The notes: generated by a model from the sequence alone, not told the origin. 21,057 bases of DNA from Haplomitrium mnioides (GCA_049999725.1 JBNGIS010038482.1:1-21057), one strand, 5' to 3'. Positions 1-12,168 are shown, counted from the first letter of the stretch. Translations and numbers: made by a program.

Positions 1-2869
1 CCCTCCCAGGACTCATGCACCCTGCTCTTAACAGCTGTTTGAGGTAATCAGCTGTTCCTGAGGGCCTTCACACTTGCAAAGGGAACAATGTGGCCAGTGG
101 ATCTTCCGATTTCGTGCGTTCAGCCTTAGTGCTCCAAATCACCGGCTGACACTATGTTCTCCAAATTAACACAGAAACCCTCCTACAAATTTGTTGCTCT
201 TGAATGCCTTTGAAAATTGAATGCCGCACAAGGAACTGCTCCCCTTGCTCAACAATTTGCTGCAAGCAGCATTTAAGAGATTCCCTCTCAAAAAGAAAAT
301 TTGCTTCAGCAACAACTAAATGTCAATACTTGCTACTTTGTATACTGCAGCTCAGACAATGTTGGCTGACTTGAGCTAGAGCAGATCAGTTGTTACCTCC
401 CAAGACAAAGCATGCAGCTCAATGCATACAACTTTGTCATACTCTTAAATTGGATAGGGCAGACTAGCTCACTGCCAAAATTGACAATCTAAAATCTCTT
501 CTGGTCAAATACTCTGGCATCACAATCCTCTATTTTCAGATGCAACAATTGATGCCAATATACCAAGAGGTTCCCTTGCTCTTTAGTCTAGAGTTTGCAG
601 CCTCCACCAAAGCTCTGCCCCTAGAGAATGCTAGCCTTCTCTCTCTGATCAATGTTATTAAAGAAAATTTGGCAGCCTCCTCTCCGGTTATCCAGCCCAC
701 AGCTTTGAAGTGGATTGGAGTGTTTTCTTTCAACCAAAGATCCTCCCTTGCTACCCAAAATAATATGATGGGGCTCACCAAGAGACTCCTCTTACCATGC
801 TCTTTGGCTAAAAATCACTTGGTCTGCCCGATCCATTTGTTGGTGTGCATTCTCCAAACTCTTCAGGTCCCTCAACCAACCAGTCGTGCACAGGACTGCA
901 GTAGCCTTCAACCATATTCTCAATCCTCCACTCTGTAGTAAAGAACAAATGCAATCAACCGAATCAGAGTTTCACACTAGACGCTCAAGAATCAATAGAA
1001 CTTGCATTCCCGATGGGGAAACATATATATTGAATACCAACGTTGAAGTCACAACACCTCCACGCAAACCAAAACAATTCCAGAGCTCTAAAGATTATAA
1101 TGATAATGTTGTAAAAATAAAACACACCATGATTGTAAAGGAAAGCATCACGAACACACGATGTCCACAACATTGTACCACATTAGATCATTGTCATACT
1201 TGAGTGACATGTCCACTATATCCTCCCCAAAGAGATCAGAGCTTACCAAATCGAACATCATATCCTTAGAATCAACATCACATCCATGGAGATTGAATAC
1301 AAACTCATCGCCAACCTCACAAATTAAATACGATTTGACAAAATCTGTGGCTCCCTCTTTGATCCCCAGTAAATTGATGTCATTAGCTTCTTAATGCAAC
1401 TTGATGGAACCAGAAAAGTCTTGATGAAGAAATCAAAGGGATAAATCTGAACTCTAGCCACTTGATGAAACTCTACTTGACAAAATCCCTGCTCAAGCCT
1501 CTTCTTGCAAATGCCTTGGACAAAACTCGAGTAGCAAGGAGAGTTTTGCAGCTCAACTTCTGCAGCCTTGCAAAATGCCCTTGCAACACGTTCAGCACAA
1601 CTCTTGCTTGAGTGTCCACCTCTACAACTCTTCGACAATTTGCCTTTGATAAAGTTTAAGCAACAAGGGAAAATCACAAAATCTCTAAAATGCAAGAATT
1701 CGATGGTTTTTCCTCTCAAGAAAACTCTTGCTTGATGAAACACTGCACCTTGACGACTTCCCCTTGACACATGAATCATGCCTCTTCGACAATCCCTACA
1801 ATTTTGCTACTCAACAAAGCCCCTACGAGGATCTCTGCTCGATGCTGCAGCTCAATTAAGCCCTACAAAAATCCTTTGCTCAACAAAGGACTGCCATTGC
1901 AAAAATCGCTAAGAAGAATGTCTACAACTCTTCTCTGCAATGAAGTTGGAGCAGCAAAAAATCTCTAGAGGAGTATTCTTTCTTTGCACAAAAAGATCCA
2001 CTGCTCAACAAGTCTGCTCATAATTCTTCACCAATTTTGTTTCTTTGCTCGTTGTGAATCCCTTGAAGAAAACCTTAGGAACAAGGAAGATCAACAAACA
2101 TCCCTAAAACCGGGCTACTCAACACTGCTCAAATGCTGCTAAAAAATGTTTGATGTACACAAGTAAACTGACAAAGAAATATGGTCACAATTTTCAAGGC
2201 TTCCTCTTGAACAACAAGCAAAATTCCAAGAATTCTTGAAGTGTTGTTTCTTGCTTCTTCAGATTTATGAGGACAAAGTTTGCTCCTCCATAAATTTTAA
2301 GCCATCAAAAGACCATGTTACAAATTCTTGAACACCCATTTGTTTATTGCAATCTTTTGAACTTTGAAACAACTTTGCTCTTTCTCCAAATCAATTGCAG
2401 CAACCAACCCAAGAATTCTCCTATTGATTTTACTTTTGTTTCTTCACGAATATGCAACAATGACTAGCAATCTTCAACAAAACTTCTTCAACAAATCTTC
2501 AGCACTCCAAGATGCCACAAATACTATCAAATATTTTGATCCAATTTCTCACTTGCAATCCAAGATACCATGGATACTCCACAAAAAAAATATGAGATCT
2601 TTTGATGTATTTTTCTTAAGTGATGTCTTCTCGAGATGTTCCAGATGTGTTGATCTTTTGATATCAGAACCATATCAAGAAATATGATATCAAGAAATCC
2701 ACACTTCTCCAAGAGCTGCAATACCCCAGTTGTCCTCTTGGTTCATACATAATTGTGAAATGACATTGAAAGATAACCTTTAGATGAGAGTACATGGTCT
2801 TGTATACTAAGTCATCAAAAGACAAAAAACTCAAAATGTCTAAAAATAGAAATCTACATGGAATGGTGT
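1..2869. other. Region without a supportable gene
   Basis: No frame shows a recognisable domain. The longest open frame is on the minus strand, 1779-1324 (151 codons). It looks compositional: it is Cys/Ser/Lys-rich and matches no motif I know. The plus strand is C/T-rich and repeats the word CTCAACAA or close variants (near 248, 1810, 1880, 2003, 2110), together with CTTGCAAA-like words, mostly within 1480-2140. A short direct duplication ATATCAAGAAAT lies at about 2674-2697. The stretch could be an old LTR or untranslated leader of an element on the minus strand, but no paired LTR or primer-binding site is visible, so I leave it unassigned. Confidence 0.5.
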
Positions 2870-5800
2870 GACAAGAGATAAGTTATTCAAGAAAAAGTCC
2901 ATACTTGATAATTTGATGTAGGTTATGTAAGAGTTCAATTTTTGGTATATTCAATCGGTCCACATAAGTTAATCAACAAATCTAAACTTTATATAAGTTA
3001 TGTAAGAGTCCAAGATATGGTATATTCAATCAGCCTCTAGAAGTTATTCAATAAGTAGTCTAAACTTGATATAGTTTATGCAAGAGTCCAAGTTGTGGTA
3101 TATTCAACAAGTCAATATAAGTTATTCAATAAATAAATTGAACTTGATATAGATTATGCAAGAGTCCAATTTATGGTATATTCAACGAGTCAACATAAGG
3201 TATTCAAGAAATAGTCTAAACTTGATAACTTGATATAGGTTATGTAATAGTCCAATTTATGGTATATTTAGTTAGTCTACATGAGTTATTCAATAAATAG
3301 TCTAAACTAATATAGGTTATATAAGAGTCCAATTTTTGGGTATATTCAATAAGTCTACATAAGTTATTCAACAAATAGTCTAAACTTGATAACTTGATAT
3401 AGGTTTTGTAAGAGTATAGTTTATAGTATTTTGAGTTAGTCTCAATAACTTATTCAATGAATAGTCTCTAGTTGATATAAGTTATGTAAGAGTCCAATTT
3501 ATGGTATATTAAGTCGATCGTCACAAGTTATTCAATAAATAGTCTAAACTTAATATAGGCTATATAAGAGTCCAATTTATGGTATATTCAATTAGTCGAC
3601 ATAAGTTACTAAAGAAATATTCTAAACTTGATAGCTGGATATACATTTTGTAAGATTCATATTCATGGTATATTCAATGAGTCTACATAGGTTATTCAAT
3701 GAATAGTCTAAACTTGACATAGGTTATGTAAGAGTCCAATTTATGTTATATTCAATTAGTCGACATAAGTTATTCAATAAATAGTTTAAACTTGAAAACT
3801 TTATATAGGTTGTGTAAGAGTCCAACTTATGGTATATTAAATGAGTGGAGATAAGTTATTCAAGAAATAGTCTAGACTTGATAACTTGATGTAGGTTATA
3901 TAAGAGTCCAATTATAATATATTCAATGAGTTTACATAATCTATTCAATAAATAGTATAACTATATACAAGATATGTAAGAGTCCAATTTATGATAGATT
4001 CAATCAAACTACATAAGTTATTCAATAAATAGGCAAAACTTGATATAGGTTAGTAAGGGTCCAGTTTATGGTATATTCAATCAGCCGACATAAGTTTTTC
4101 AAGAAATAGTCTAGACTTGATAGCTTGGTATAGCTTATGTAAGAGTCCAATCTCTGATATATTCAATTAGTCTACATAAGTTGTTCAATAAATAGTCTAA
4201 ACTTGATATAGGCTATGTAAGAGTCTAATTTATAGGATATTCAACCAGTCTATATAAGTTATTCAATAAAGAGTCTAAACTTGAAAGCTTGAAATAGGAT
4301 GTGCAAGAGTCTAATTTATGGTATATTCAATCACTCTACACAAGTTATTCAATAAATAGCCTAAGCTTGATATAGGTTAAACAAGAGTCCAATTTGTGAT
4401 ATATTCAATCAGCCTACATAAGCTACTTAAGAAATACTGCAAAAACTTGATAACCTTATGTAGGTTTTGTGAGAGTCCAATTTATGTTAACTTCAATCAC
4501 TCTATATAAGTTGCTCAATAAATAGTCTAAACTTGATATATGTTATGTAAGAGTTCAATTTTTGGTATATGCAACCAGTCGACGTAAGCTATTTAATAAA
4601 TAGTATAAACTTGATAGCTTGAGATAGTTTATGTAAAAGTCCAATTTATGGTATATTCAATCATTTGACATAAGTTATTCAATAAATAGTCTAAACTTGA
4701 TAACTTGATATAGGTTATAGAATAGTCCAATTCATGGTATATTCAATAAGTCTATAGAAGTTTTTCAATAGAGAAATTAAACCATATATAGGTTATGGGG
4801 GAGTCCAATTTATTGTATTTCCCATTGGTTTACATAAGATTTTCAATAAATAGTCTAAACTTGATATAGGTTCTGTAAGAGTCCAGTTTATGGTATATTC
4901 AATTAGTCGACATAAGTTTTTCAAGAAATAAACTAAACATGATGGCTTGATATAGGTTGTGTGAGAGTCTAAATTATTGTATATTTTATTTGTCTCCATA
5001 AGTTATTCAATAAATAGTCTAAACTTGATATAGGTTATGCAACAGTCCAATTTATTGTATATTCAATCAGCTAACATAAAGTATTCAATAAATAGTCTAA
5101 ACTTGATAGCTTGACATAGGTTTTGTAAGAGTCCAATCTATGGTGTATTCAACTATTCTATACAAGTTATTCAAGAAATAGTCTAAACTTGATATATGTT
5201 ATGTAAGAGTCCAATTTATGGTATATTCAATAGGCAATATAAGTTTTTCAAGAAATAGTCCAAACTTGATAACTTGGTGTAGGTTATGTAAGAGTCCAAT
5301 TTATGGTATATTGAATCACTGTACATAAGTTTTTCATTAAATAGTCTAAACTTGATATAGGTTATATAAGAATCCAATTTATAGTATATGCAATTAGTGG
5401 ACACAAGTTATTCAAGAAATGATGTAAACTTGAAAACTTGAAACTTGATATAGGTTATGTAAGAAACCAATTTATAGTGTACTCAACTAGTCAATATAAG
5501 TTATTCAATAAATAGTCTAAACTTGATGACTTGATGTAGGTTGTGCAACAGTACAATCTATGGTGCATTCAATTAGTCTACATAAGTTATTTAAGAAAAT
5601 ACTCTAAACTTGATATATGTTCTGTAAAAGTCCAATTTTTTGCATATTCAATTAGTCGACATGAGTTATTCAAGAAATAGTCTAAACTTGATAGCTTGAT
5701 GTAGATTATAGAAGAGTCCAATTTATGGTTTATTCAATCAATTTACATTAAATATTCAATAAATATTCTAAGCTTGATATAGGTTATGTGAGAGTCCAAT

Positions 5801-7951
5801 TTATAGTATATTTACTAAGCTTATATAAGTTATTCAATGAACAGCCTAAACTTGATAGTTTATAATAGGATACGTAAGTGTCCAATTTATGGTATATTCA
5901 AATTTCCTACATAATATTTTCAATAAATAGTCTAAACTTGAAACAGACTATGTAAAAGTCCAATTTATAGTATATTCAATTAGTCAACATAAGTTACTCA
6001 AGAAATAGTCTAAACTTGATAACTTGATATAGGTTCTCTACGAGTCTAAATAAGGTATATTTAATGAATCTACATAAGCTATTTAATAAATAGTCTAAAC
6101 TTGATATAGGTTTTATAAGAGTCCAATTTATGGTACATTCAATGATTCGACATAAGTTATTCAACAAATAGTCTAAACTTGATAAGTTGTTGTACATTAT
6201 GTAAGAGTCCATTTTATGGTACATTGAATTTGTTGACATAAGTTATTCAAGAAATAGTCTAACCCCGAAAACCTTATATAGGTTGTGTCAAAGTCTAATT
6301 TATTGTATATTCAATTTGTCTATATAAGTTTTTCAAGAAATAATCTCAACTTGATAACTTGATAGAAGTTATGTAAAAGTCCAACTAATGGTATATTCAA
6401 TAAGTCTAGAGAAGTTATTCATTAAATAGTCTAAATTACATAAAGGTCATCAAAGAGTTCAGTTAATCGTATATTCAATCGGTTGACATAAGTTATTCAA
6501 TGAATAGTCTAAATTTCATAGCCTCATGTAGGTTATGTAAGATTCCAATTTATGTTTTATTCAAAAAGTCTATATAAGTTAATCAATAAATAATCTAAAC
6601 TTGACATTGAATATGTAAAAGTCCACTTCATTGAATAATAAGTCACTCTACATAAGTTATTCAATAAATAGTCTAAACCTAATAAAGAATTTACTAGAGT
6701 CCATTGTTTTGTAATTTCAATCAATCTATATAAGTTGTTCAATAAATAGTCTAAACTTGACATAGGTTATGTAAGAATCCAATTTACGGTATTTTTAATT
6801 GGTTGACATAAGTTATTCAAGAAATAGTCTAAACTTAATAACTTGATATAGGTTGTGTAAGAGTCCAATTTATAGTATATTTAATTAGTTGACATAAGGT
6901 ATTTAGGAAATAGTCAAAACTTGATAACTTGATATAGGTTACGTAAGAGTTCAATTTATGGTATATTTATTCTGTCTACATATGTTGTTCAATAAATAGT
7001 CTAAACTTGATATAGGTTATGTAGGAGTTCAATTTATATTATATTCAATCAATCTATATAATTTTTTCAAGAAATAGTCTAAACTTAATAACTTGATAGA
7101 CGTTTTGTAAGAGTATATTCAATGAGTCGACATAATTTATTCAAGAAATAGTTCAAACATGATAACTTGATATAGGTTATGTAAGAGTCCATGTTTTGGT
7201 ATATTCAATAAGTCTATATAAGTTGTTCAATGAATAGTATAAACTTGATATAGGTTATATAAGAGTCCAATTTATGGCATACTCAATTGGTCTATGTAAG
7301 TTGTTCAATAAAAAGTCTAAACTTGATATAGATTATATAAGAGTTCAATTTATGGTATATTCAATCGGTCTACGTAAGTTATTCAATAAATAGTCTAAAC
7401 TTGATAACTTGATATAGATTATGTAAGAGCCCAATTTATGGTATATTCAATTAGTCAACATAAGTTATTCAAGAAATAGTCTAAAGTTGACAACTTGATG
7501 TAGGTTATGTAAGAGTCCAATTTATGGTGTATGGAAGTATTCTACATATATTGTTTGATAAATAATCTAAACCTTGTATAGGTTATATAAGAGTTCAATT
7601 TATGGTATATTCAATAAGTCGATATAAGTTATTCAATAAATAGTCTAAACTTGAACTTGATATAGGTTATATAAGAGCCCAACTTGTGGTATATTCAATC
7701 AGTCTAAATAGTTGCTCAATAAATAGTCTTAACTTGATATAGGTTTTGTTAGAGTCCAATTTATGGTACATTCAATCAGTCTACATACGTTTTTTAAGAA
7801 ATAGTCTAAACTTGATAATTTGATGTAGGTTATGTAAGAGTCTAGTGTATTGTACATTCAATTAGTGTACATAAGTTTTTCAATAAATAGTCTAATCTTG
7901 ATGTAGGTTATGTAAGAGTCCAATTTTAGGTATATTTTATTCATCGACATA
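2870..7951. repeat. AT-rich satellite array, about 62 monomers, dimeric 86+78 bp organisation
   Basis: Every monomer repeats the same ordered words: ATAAGTTATTCAA, AAATAGTCTAAACTTGAT, ATAGGTTATGTAAGAGTCC, AATTTATGG and TATATTCAAT. Two kinds are seen. The short kind (about 78 bp) goes straight from AAACTTGAT to ATAGG. The long kind (about 86 bp) carries an extra AACTTGAT-like 8 bp at that point. Long copies are usually preceded by GTCGACATAAG and CAAGAAAT, short ones by GTCTACATAAG and CAATAAAT, and the two kinds mostly alternate, giving a higher-order unit near 164 bp. Some neighbouring copies break the alternation (for example two short copies at 7200-7330). Copies differ at many positions, so the array is old. 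The right edge is abrupt at about 7951. Open frames inside it are repeat translation, not genes. Confidence 0.93.
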
Positions 7952-9620
7952 AAACAACCGCTACTTTGAACCACAAACTGGCTACTTAGAACATGAACCC
8001 ATTTTTTTGGGAAAATTTGTGATTTTGAACTCAAAAAACATAAAAACGAGGCTATTTAAAAAAAATACATGAGTTTTTTGGATTTGCTTTTGGCCATTTC
8101 AACAAGCATGATAGAGCAAGAGTCAATTTCATTATGCAAAATCAATCAATATTACTAGTTTTTATGAAAATATTGGAGAACTCGAATTTGATGAAAAGGA
8201 TAAAAAATTGTAGTAAGTTTTCACCAAAAATTGCATTTATCATTGATTACAATTCTAACCTCAAAAGTTGCAATACACCTCACAAGAAACTATTTTGAAA
8301 TATGTTTGATTGCACAAACTCTAGGCGCGCATAAACATAATGCTTTTTCAAACTTTTTTGTTGGAAAACATAACAAAACATAAGGAAAAAACTTGAGGGG
8401 ACTAGAAGTCAAGGGAATGAGTTTGCAATGGTAAGCACAAAAACAAAGAAAATGAAATATTGCATAGATTTAGGAGCTTTATTTTAAACGTCAAGAAAGA
8501 AGGAAAATTTCACTTGAAGTTGGAAATCCATGCAATCAAAAGTCAACGTGGGCTTTCAAAAAGGTTTCAGCATTTAAGAATATTTCATAATTCAACAAAG
8601 CATATATACAAACATATCATTGTTCAAAATAAAAAAGGTAGTAGCTAAGAAGATTGAATTAAGATTGTAAATAAGAAACATCTCCAAGTTTTAGACTTGA
8701 TTCAACCAAACAAAGGTCTCAAGATCTACAAAAGAGTCTATGACTTGTGTACAAACAAAGTTGTAATTGGTAGTTTTTGTACAAAGAAGCTTAAAGGTTT
8801 TACATGAGAAGTAGAACTTGTGGAAGGCTTGGACTTCCACCCCAAAGTCTGTGCGCACATAGGAATCCAAGCTCAACATGTGCACATTCCACCCCAAAGT
8901 CTCTGCGTGCTTAGGAATCCAAGCTCAACATGTGACCACTCCACCCCAAAGTCTATGCGCATATAGGAATCTGAACTCACCATTTGAACACTCCACCCCA
9001 AAGTCTATGCACGTATAGGAATCCGAACTCACCATCTGAACATTCCACTAGAAAGACTAACAAGAACCTAGGTTTTAGATTCCATAGAAGAGTTTTTGCA
9101 CGTTGTATGTTTCGTTTGCGAATCAAAGTCTATGCGCGCATAGGGTTCATACTTCTACAACCAAGTATACAAACTGTAAACGTTCTATTTTTTGAACCAA
9201 ACTCTACGCACGCAAAAGATTTTGATTTCTAACTCAGAATCTAAAAGTAAAAATGGGTATAAAGCTCTTTATTTGAGTCAAACAGCTCTAGAGGTTTTAG
9301 GTTTTACATCAAAGTCTTAACAAGAAAAAAAAATTAGTCAATTTGAGCAAATGCTTTAACGAAATAACAACCTTAAACTCTTTTAGAAAACAACAAAGTT
9401 GAAAACAAAATACTTACATTTTGGAGAAGAAAATATTTTTACAAAGCAAATAAAAATATTAACTATAGATTTAAGTTTCATTTACATAGAATAATATTCA
9501 AATTGGAATGATTTATAGTCAAAGTTCAAGTTGGCAAAAAAATTCAACAAGTTGCTTACAAAGATTTTCAAGTAATTTTAAAATAATAGTCTTAAATTAT
9601 AATATACTGGAAGTTTTTGG
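7952..9620. other. AT-rich spacer between satellite and retroelement
   Basis: No gene is supportable. The DNA is A/T-rich with many homopolymer runs. It contains a GCGCGCAT word at 8325-8332 and the 52-bp array at 8837-9044. A perfect 14-bp palindrome CTATGCGCGCATAG lies at 9130-9143, and a further degenerate copy near 9197-9225. On the minus strand these cores read as Tyr-Ala-Arg-type triplets (YARLEF, YVRTDF, YARIDF), which may be chance or a coding remnant. The frame 8897-8691 on the minus strand (68 codons) overlaps part of the array and is not recognisable. At about 9615-9625 the base composition changes sharply where gag homology begins. Confidence 0.5.
8837..9044. repeat. 52-bp tandem array, four copies
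   Basis: Copies start at 8837, 8889, 8941 and 8993, each exactly 52 bp after the last, and the sequence leaves the pattern at 9045. Each begins CCACCCCAAAGTCT, continues with a palindromic core (GTGCGCAC, CTGCGTGC, ATGCGCAT or ATGCACGT), then TAGGAATC, and ends with an A/T-richer tail. The flanks are conserved while the core varies around an alternating purine-pyrimidine octamer. Because 52 is not a multiple of three, the array is unlikely to be coding. Confidence 0.9.
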
Positions 9621-9623
9621 TAC

Positions 9624-10829
9624 ATGGGCAAATCTGGGGACAGCCCTTGTGACAGAGTTCAGAGAGCCAGCGTATTCAACGAGGATTTTAACAAGCTGAC
9701 CTCGATCAAGAAAAAGAAAAAGGAAGCAGTGAGGAACTACTCTCGAAGATTCAAGACAATGCAGCAAAAGCTGTGCATTGTGAACAGCTCGATGGTGGAC
9801 TTAGAATGGTACCTGAAGAGTCTGTCAAAGAAAAAAGGATGTTCTGTACAACAATCAGTGGATACTACTCTAGAGGAAGCTATTAGAGCCATAGAGACGT
9901 ACGAGACTGCAGAACTGGGGGAGAAGTTGAAAGATTCTCAGTCAAGTAGTAGCAAAGAGGAAAGCAAGAAAAAAAAAAGTAAGAAAAAGAAAAATAAGAA
10001 GTCTAAGAAAGTGCAGGAAAGCACTAGTTCGGATTCAGATGAGGAATCGAGTTCATCTGAAGAGGAGGAATCCTCATCTTCTTCAAACTCAGAGGATGAA
10101 AAGAAGAAATCAAGATCAAAGAAAGGAGAGTATAGATTGGGTAAGAAGGACATGAACGAGTTGACGAAGAAGATGGAGTAGATGGTGATTAAGCAAGCTG
10201 CCACCTCCAAAAAAAGAAGGTCCACAACTCCTTTTAGAAGAAATGTTTGGTGTACTCGATGTAAGAGAGAGGGTCATATGGAGCAAGAATGTAAGCATCC
10301 TCCACCTATTGTGATGTATGTACAAGCACCGTACTCGGTTGAGGAAGAACCCCAGATGATGGATCCTATGTTAGTGCAATACCTTGTGTATGCAGTAGCC
10401 CAGGGCAGAGGAAGACCAATGGAGAGGGTCCAGTATCAACAAATGCCTCGAACGTCATATGTTCCAGCAATTCAACCGACGATGGTGCTAGCGGCGGCAC
10501 CGGGAACTCAATTAGTACCAGTATAGGCTCGTAGGAGGTTTATAGCATGTTATAATTGTGGAGCACTGGACCTTTATGTTAATGCCTGCCCTCATGCAAG
10601 GAGGCCAGTGAGATATATACCATTGTGTGGGAATTGTAAGAAATCCGAGCATATAGAAGCAGAATGTCCAGCTCCTCTTGCGACAAAGATGATGGTAAAG
10701 TATGCAGAGCCACCATCACTTGAACCAGAGGTGAGGATGCTAGTAGAGGAACTAGGAGTGGAAATTCCCTTGTTCAGAGTAAAAACTAGGAGTAAGAGCA
10801 AGGAAAAGAAGAAACAAAGTGGGGGGTGA
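9624..10829 (+). pseudogene. gag: gag remnant: capsid end and nucleocapsid with three zinc knuckles
   Basis: Gag packages element RNA in cytoplasmic particles. The first part (9624 to about 9900) shows capsid-like text, with VRNYSRRFKTMQQKL as its clearest stretch; another frame carries TWANLGTALVTEFREP just before it, so a frameshift lies near 9670. A low-complexity stretch follows (about 9940-10110), first Lys-rich and then Ser/Glu-rich. Three knuckle units come next: CTRCKREGHMEQEC at 10251-10292, CYNCGALDLYVNAC at 10548-10589 (Tyr where His is expected, so probably not zinc-binding), and CGNCKKSEHIEAEC at 10626-10667. In-frame TAG stops at 10179-10181 and 10524-10526 interrupt it. The frame ends at TGA 10827-10829, immediately after a run of six G. 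The amino terminus is missing. Confidence 0.85.
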
Positions 10830-12168
10830 AGTAGTTAGAGGAAACCCTAAGGTAGTAGTAGAAGAAAAAAAGGATCCTAAGTACAATAGGAATGATCTTA
10901 AGTATTTTCGGGATATTTCAAAGGAGGTCTCTAGAGAGTTGCAGAAAGAACTTCAAGAGAAGAGGGACCATGAAAATAGATTGGAAAAGCAGAGAGAAAG
11001 AGAAGAGGAGAGAATGAGGAAAGATCCAGGTAGGAAAAATGGATCTAGCTTACCTTTCAAAGGAGTAAAAGTGGATGAATTAGATTTGGATTATAATGTG
11101 GCTTTGGATGTACAGAGGATGCCAGCCAATGTGACAGTGGGGAAAATATTAAGAATGTCTGCACCACAGAGAAAAGTAAGGATGCTGACTAGTGCAAAGA
11201 AGAGAAGGTATAAACTACCTAAAGTATCAATCCCTGTGTCGTTTTTGCCAATAGGAACTGTTCAAGAGGAGGTGCCGGAGTATAGAGTTCCAAAAGTGGA
11301 AATTCAAATAAGCGGATGTAATGTAACGAATGTACCAATCGATTGTGGATCAAGGAAGAACATTATGGTGTTGGAAACCATGGAAGCATTGGGATTCAGT
11401 TACTTGGACAAAACACCTCAAGTGTTAAGATTGGCATATTAGAGAAGACTGATTCTTGTAGGAGTGTTGAGAGGAGTCAAGACGGTGATTGGAGGGAGAG
11501 AGTTTGTTTTAGATTGCACAGTCATAAACCCTGAATCAAAGTTGACATATCCGGTATTATTGGGATAGCCTTGGCTGTATCAAGCCAAAGTAGTTGAAGA
11601 TTGGGGAAAAAGAGAGATCCGGTTTGGAACTAAACCCAAAGCAACACTATCCTCGGGAGAATCTCCATATCAAGGAGAAACTCAGACAGTAGAGGAGTAT
11701 ACATCAGAGCAGTTTGGAGAATATGACGGATCTGCTTTAGAGTCTGAAGAGGAAGCTGATTGGAATCCAGAATTGTGGTTACAGAAGGACGATACTCCAA
11801 TTACTCATTTAACGGAAGAGTATTGTGAGGAATTGGTTGTATGTAATCCTACTTTTTCTGGTTGGATTGATGAACAATTTATTAAATGGAGTTTATGCAG
11901 TGATGGAAAAGAAGGCGACTTGGATATGTTTGCATTATTTGCAGGTGAAGGGGAGAAAGTACTTGAGCTGATTATGGAGCAGGTGACGACGTATAATGTG
12001 GTAAGAGAACAACAATATAGTGCGATACAAGTAAGTCCAAGGGATCTTGAAAAGGTGTTATTTCTCTATAATGAAATAGATGAGGAAGAAAGACAAGTTG
12101 GCAGAATTTCAAGATGTGTTTGCTTGGTCATACAAAGATTTAAAGGGAATATCGGCGGAACTTTGTGA
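10819..12168 (+). pseudogene. pro: Retropepsin region and pol amino-terminal linker
   Basis: This frame is shifted by one relative to gag and overlaps its end at the G run (10821-10826). Residues from about 10860 to 11030 are highly charged and probably form a coiled coil (ISKEVSRELQKELQEKRDHE). The aspartic protease core is VPIDCGSRKNIMV, with the catalytic Asp codon at 11341-11343. The usual D-T/S-G is D-C-G here, in a context close to the D-G-G-S seen in plant gypsy elements. The downstream flap and carboxy-terminal half (ESKLTYPVLLG, then PWLYQAKVVED) follow after stops at 11440-11442 and 11566-11568, both TAG. An acidic linker leads towards reverse transcriptase, and the frame is lost near 12095. 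The protease normally dimerises and cleaves the polyprotein; this copy cannot be made whole. Confidence 0.75.

Noticed and set aside
540-938. A 132-codon plus-strand open frame in the left part of the window
   Set aside because: It has no recognisable motif and no splice or promoter context, and its minus-strand complement is also partly open (781-536). I treat it as chance.
1324-1779. A 151-codon minus-strand open frame as a real gene
   Set aside because: It is Cys/Ser/Lys-rich text produced by recurring TTGCAAG-type words. It has no recognisable domain, and no promoter or neighbour supports it. Other frames of the same stretch look equally protein-like.
4793-6763. Minus-strand open frames within the satellite (for example 4999-4793, 6239-5994, 6763-6557) with a repeated SSLDYLLNNL-type peptide
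   Set aside because: The 78-bp monomer is 26 codons, so one frame repeats by itself. The 86-bp monomers break it, and the frames end at random places. No domain is present.
2870-7951. A CRISPR array
   Set aside because: Monomers are head-to-tail and diverged throughout, with no constant repeat plus unique spacer pattern, and the surroundings are eukaryotic.
8460-9232. Short plus-strand open frames in the AT-rich spacer (8460-8648, 8984-9232)
   Set aside because: The second overlaps the end of the 52-bp array, whose period breaks any frame. The first is Lys/His-rich AT-driven text with no motif.
9940-10225. A minus-strand Leu/Phe/Asp-rich open frame opposite gag
   Set aside because: It is the complement of the Lys/Ser/Glu codon-biased low-complexity stretch of gag and has no independent support.
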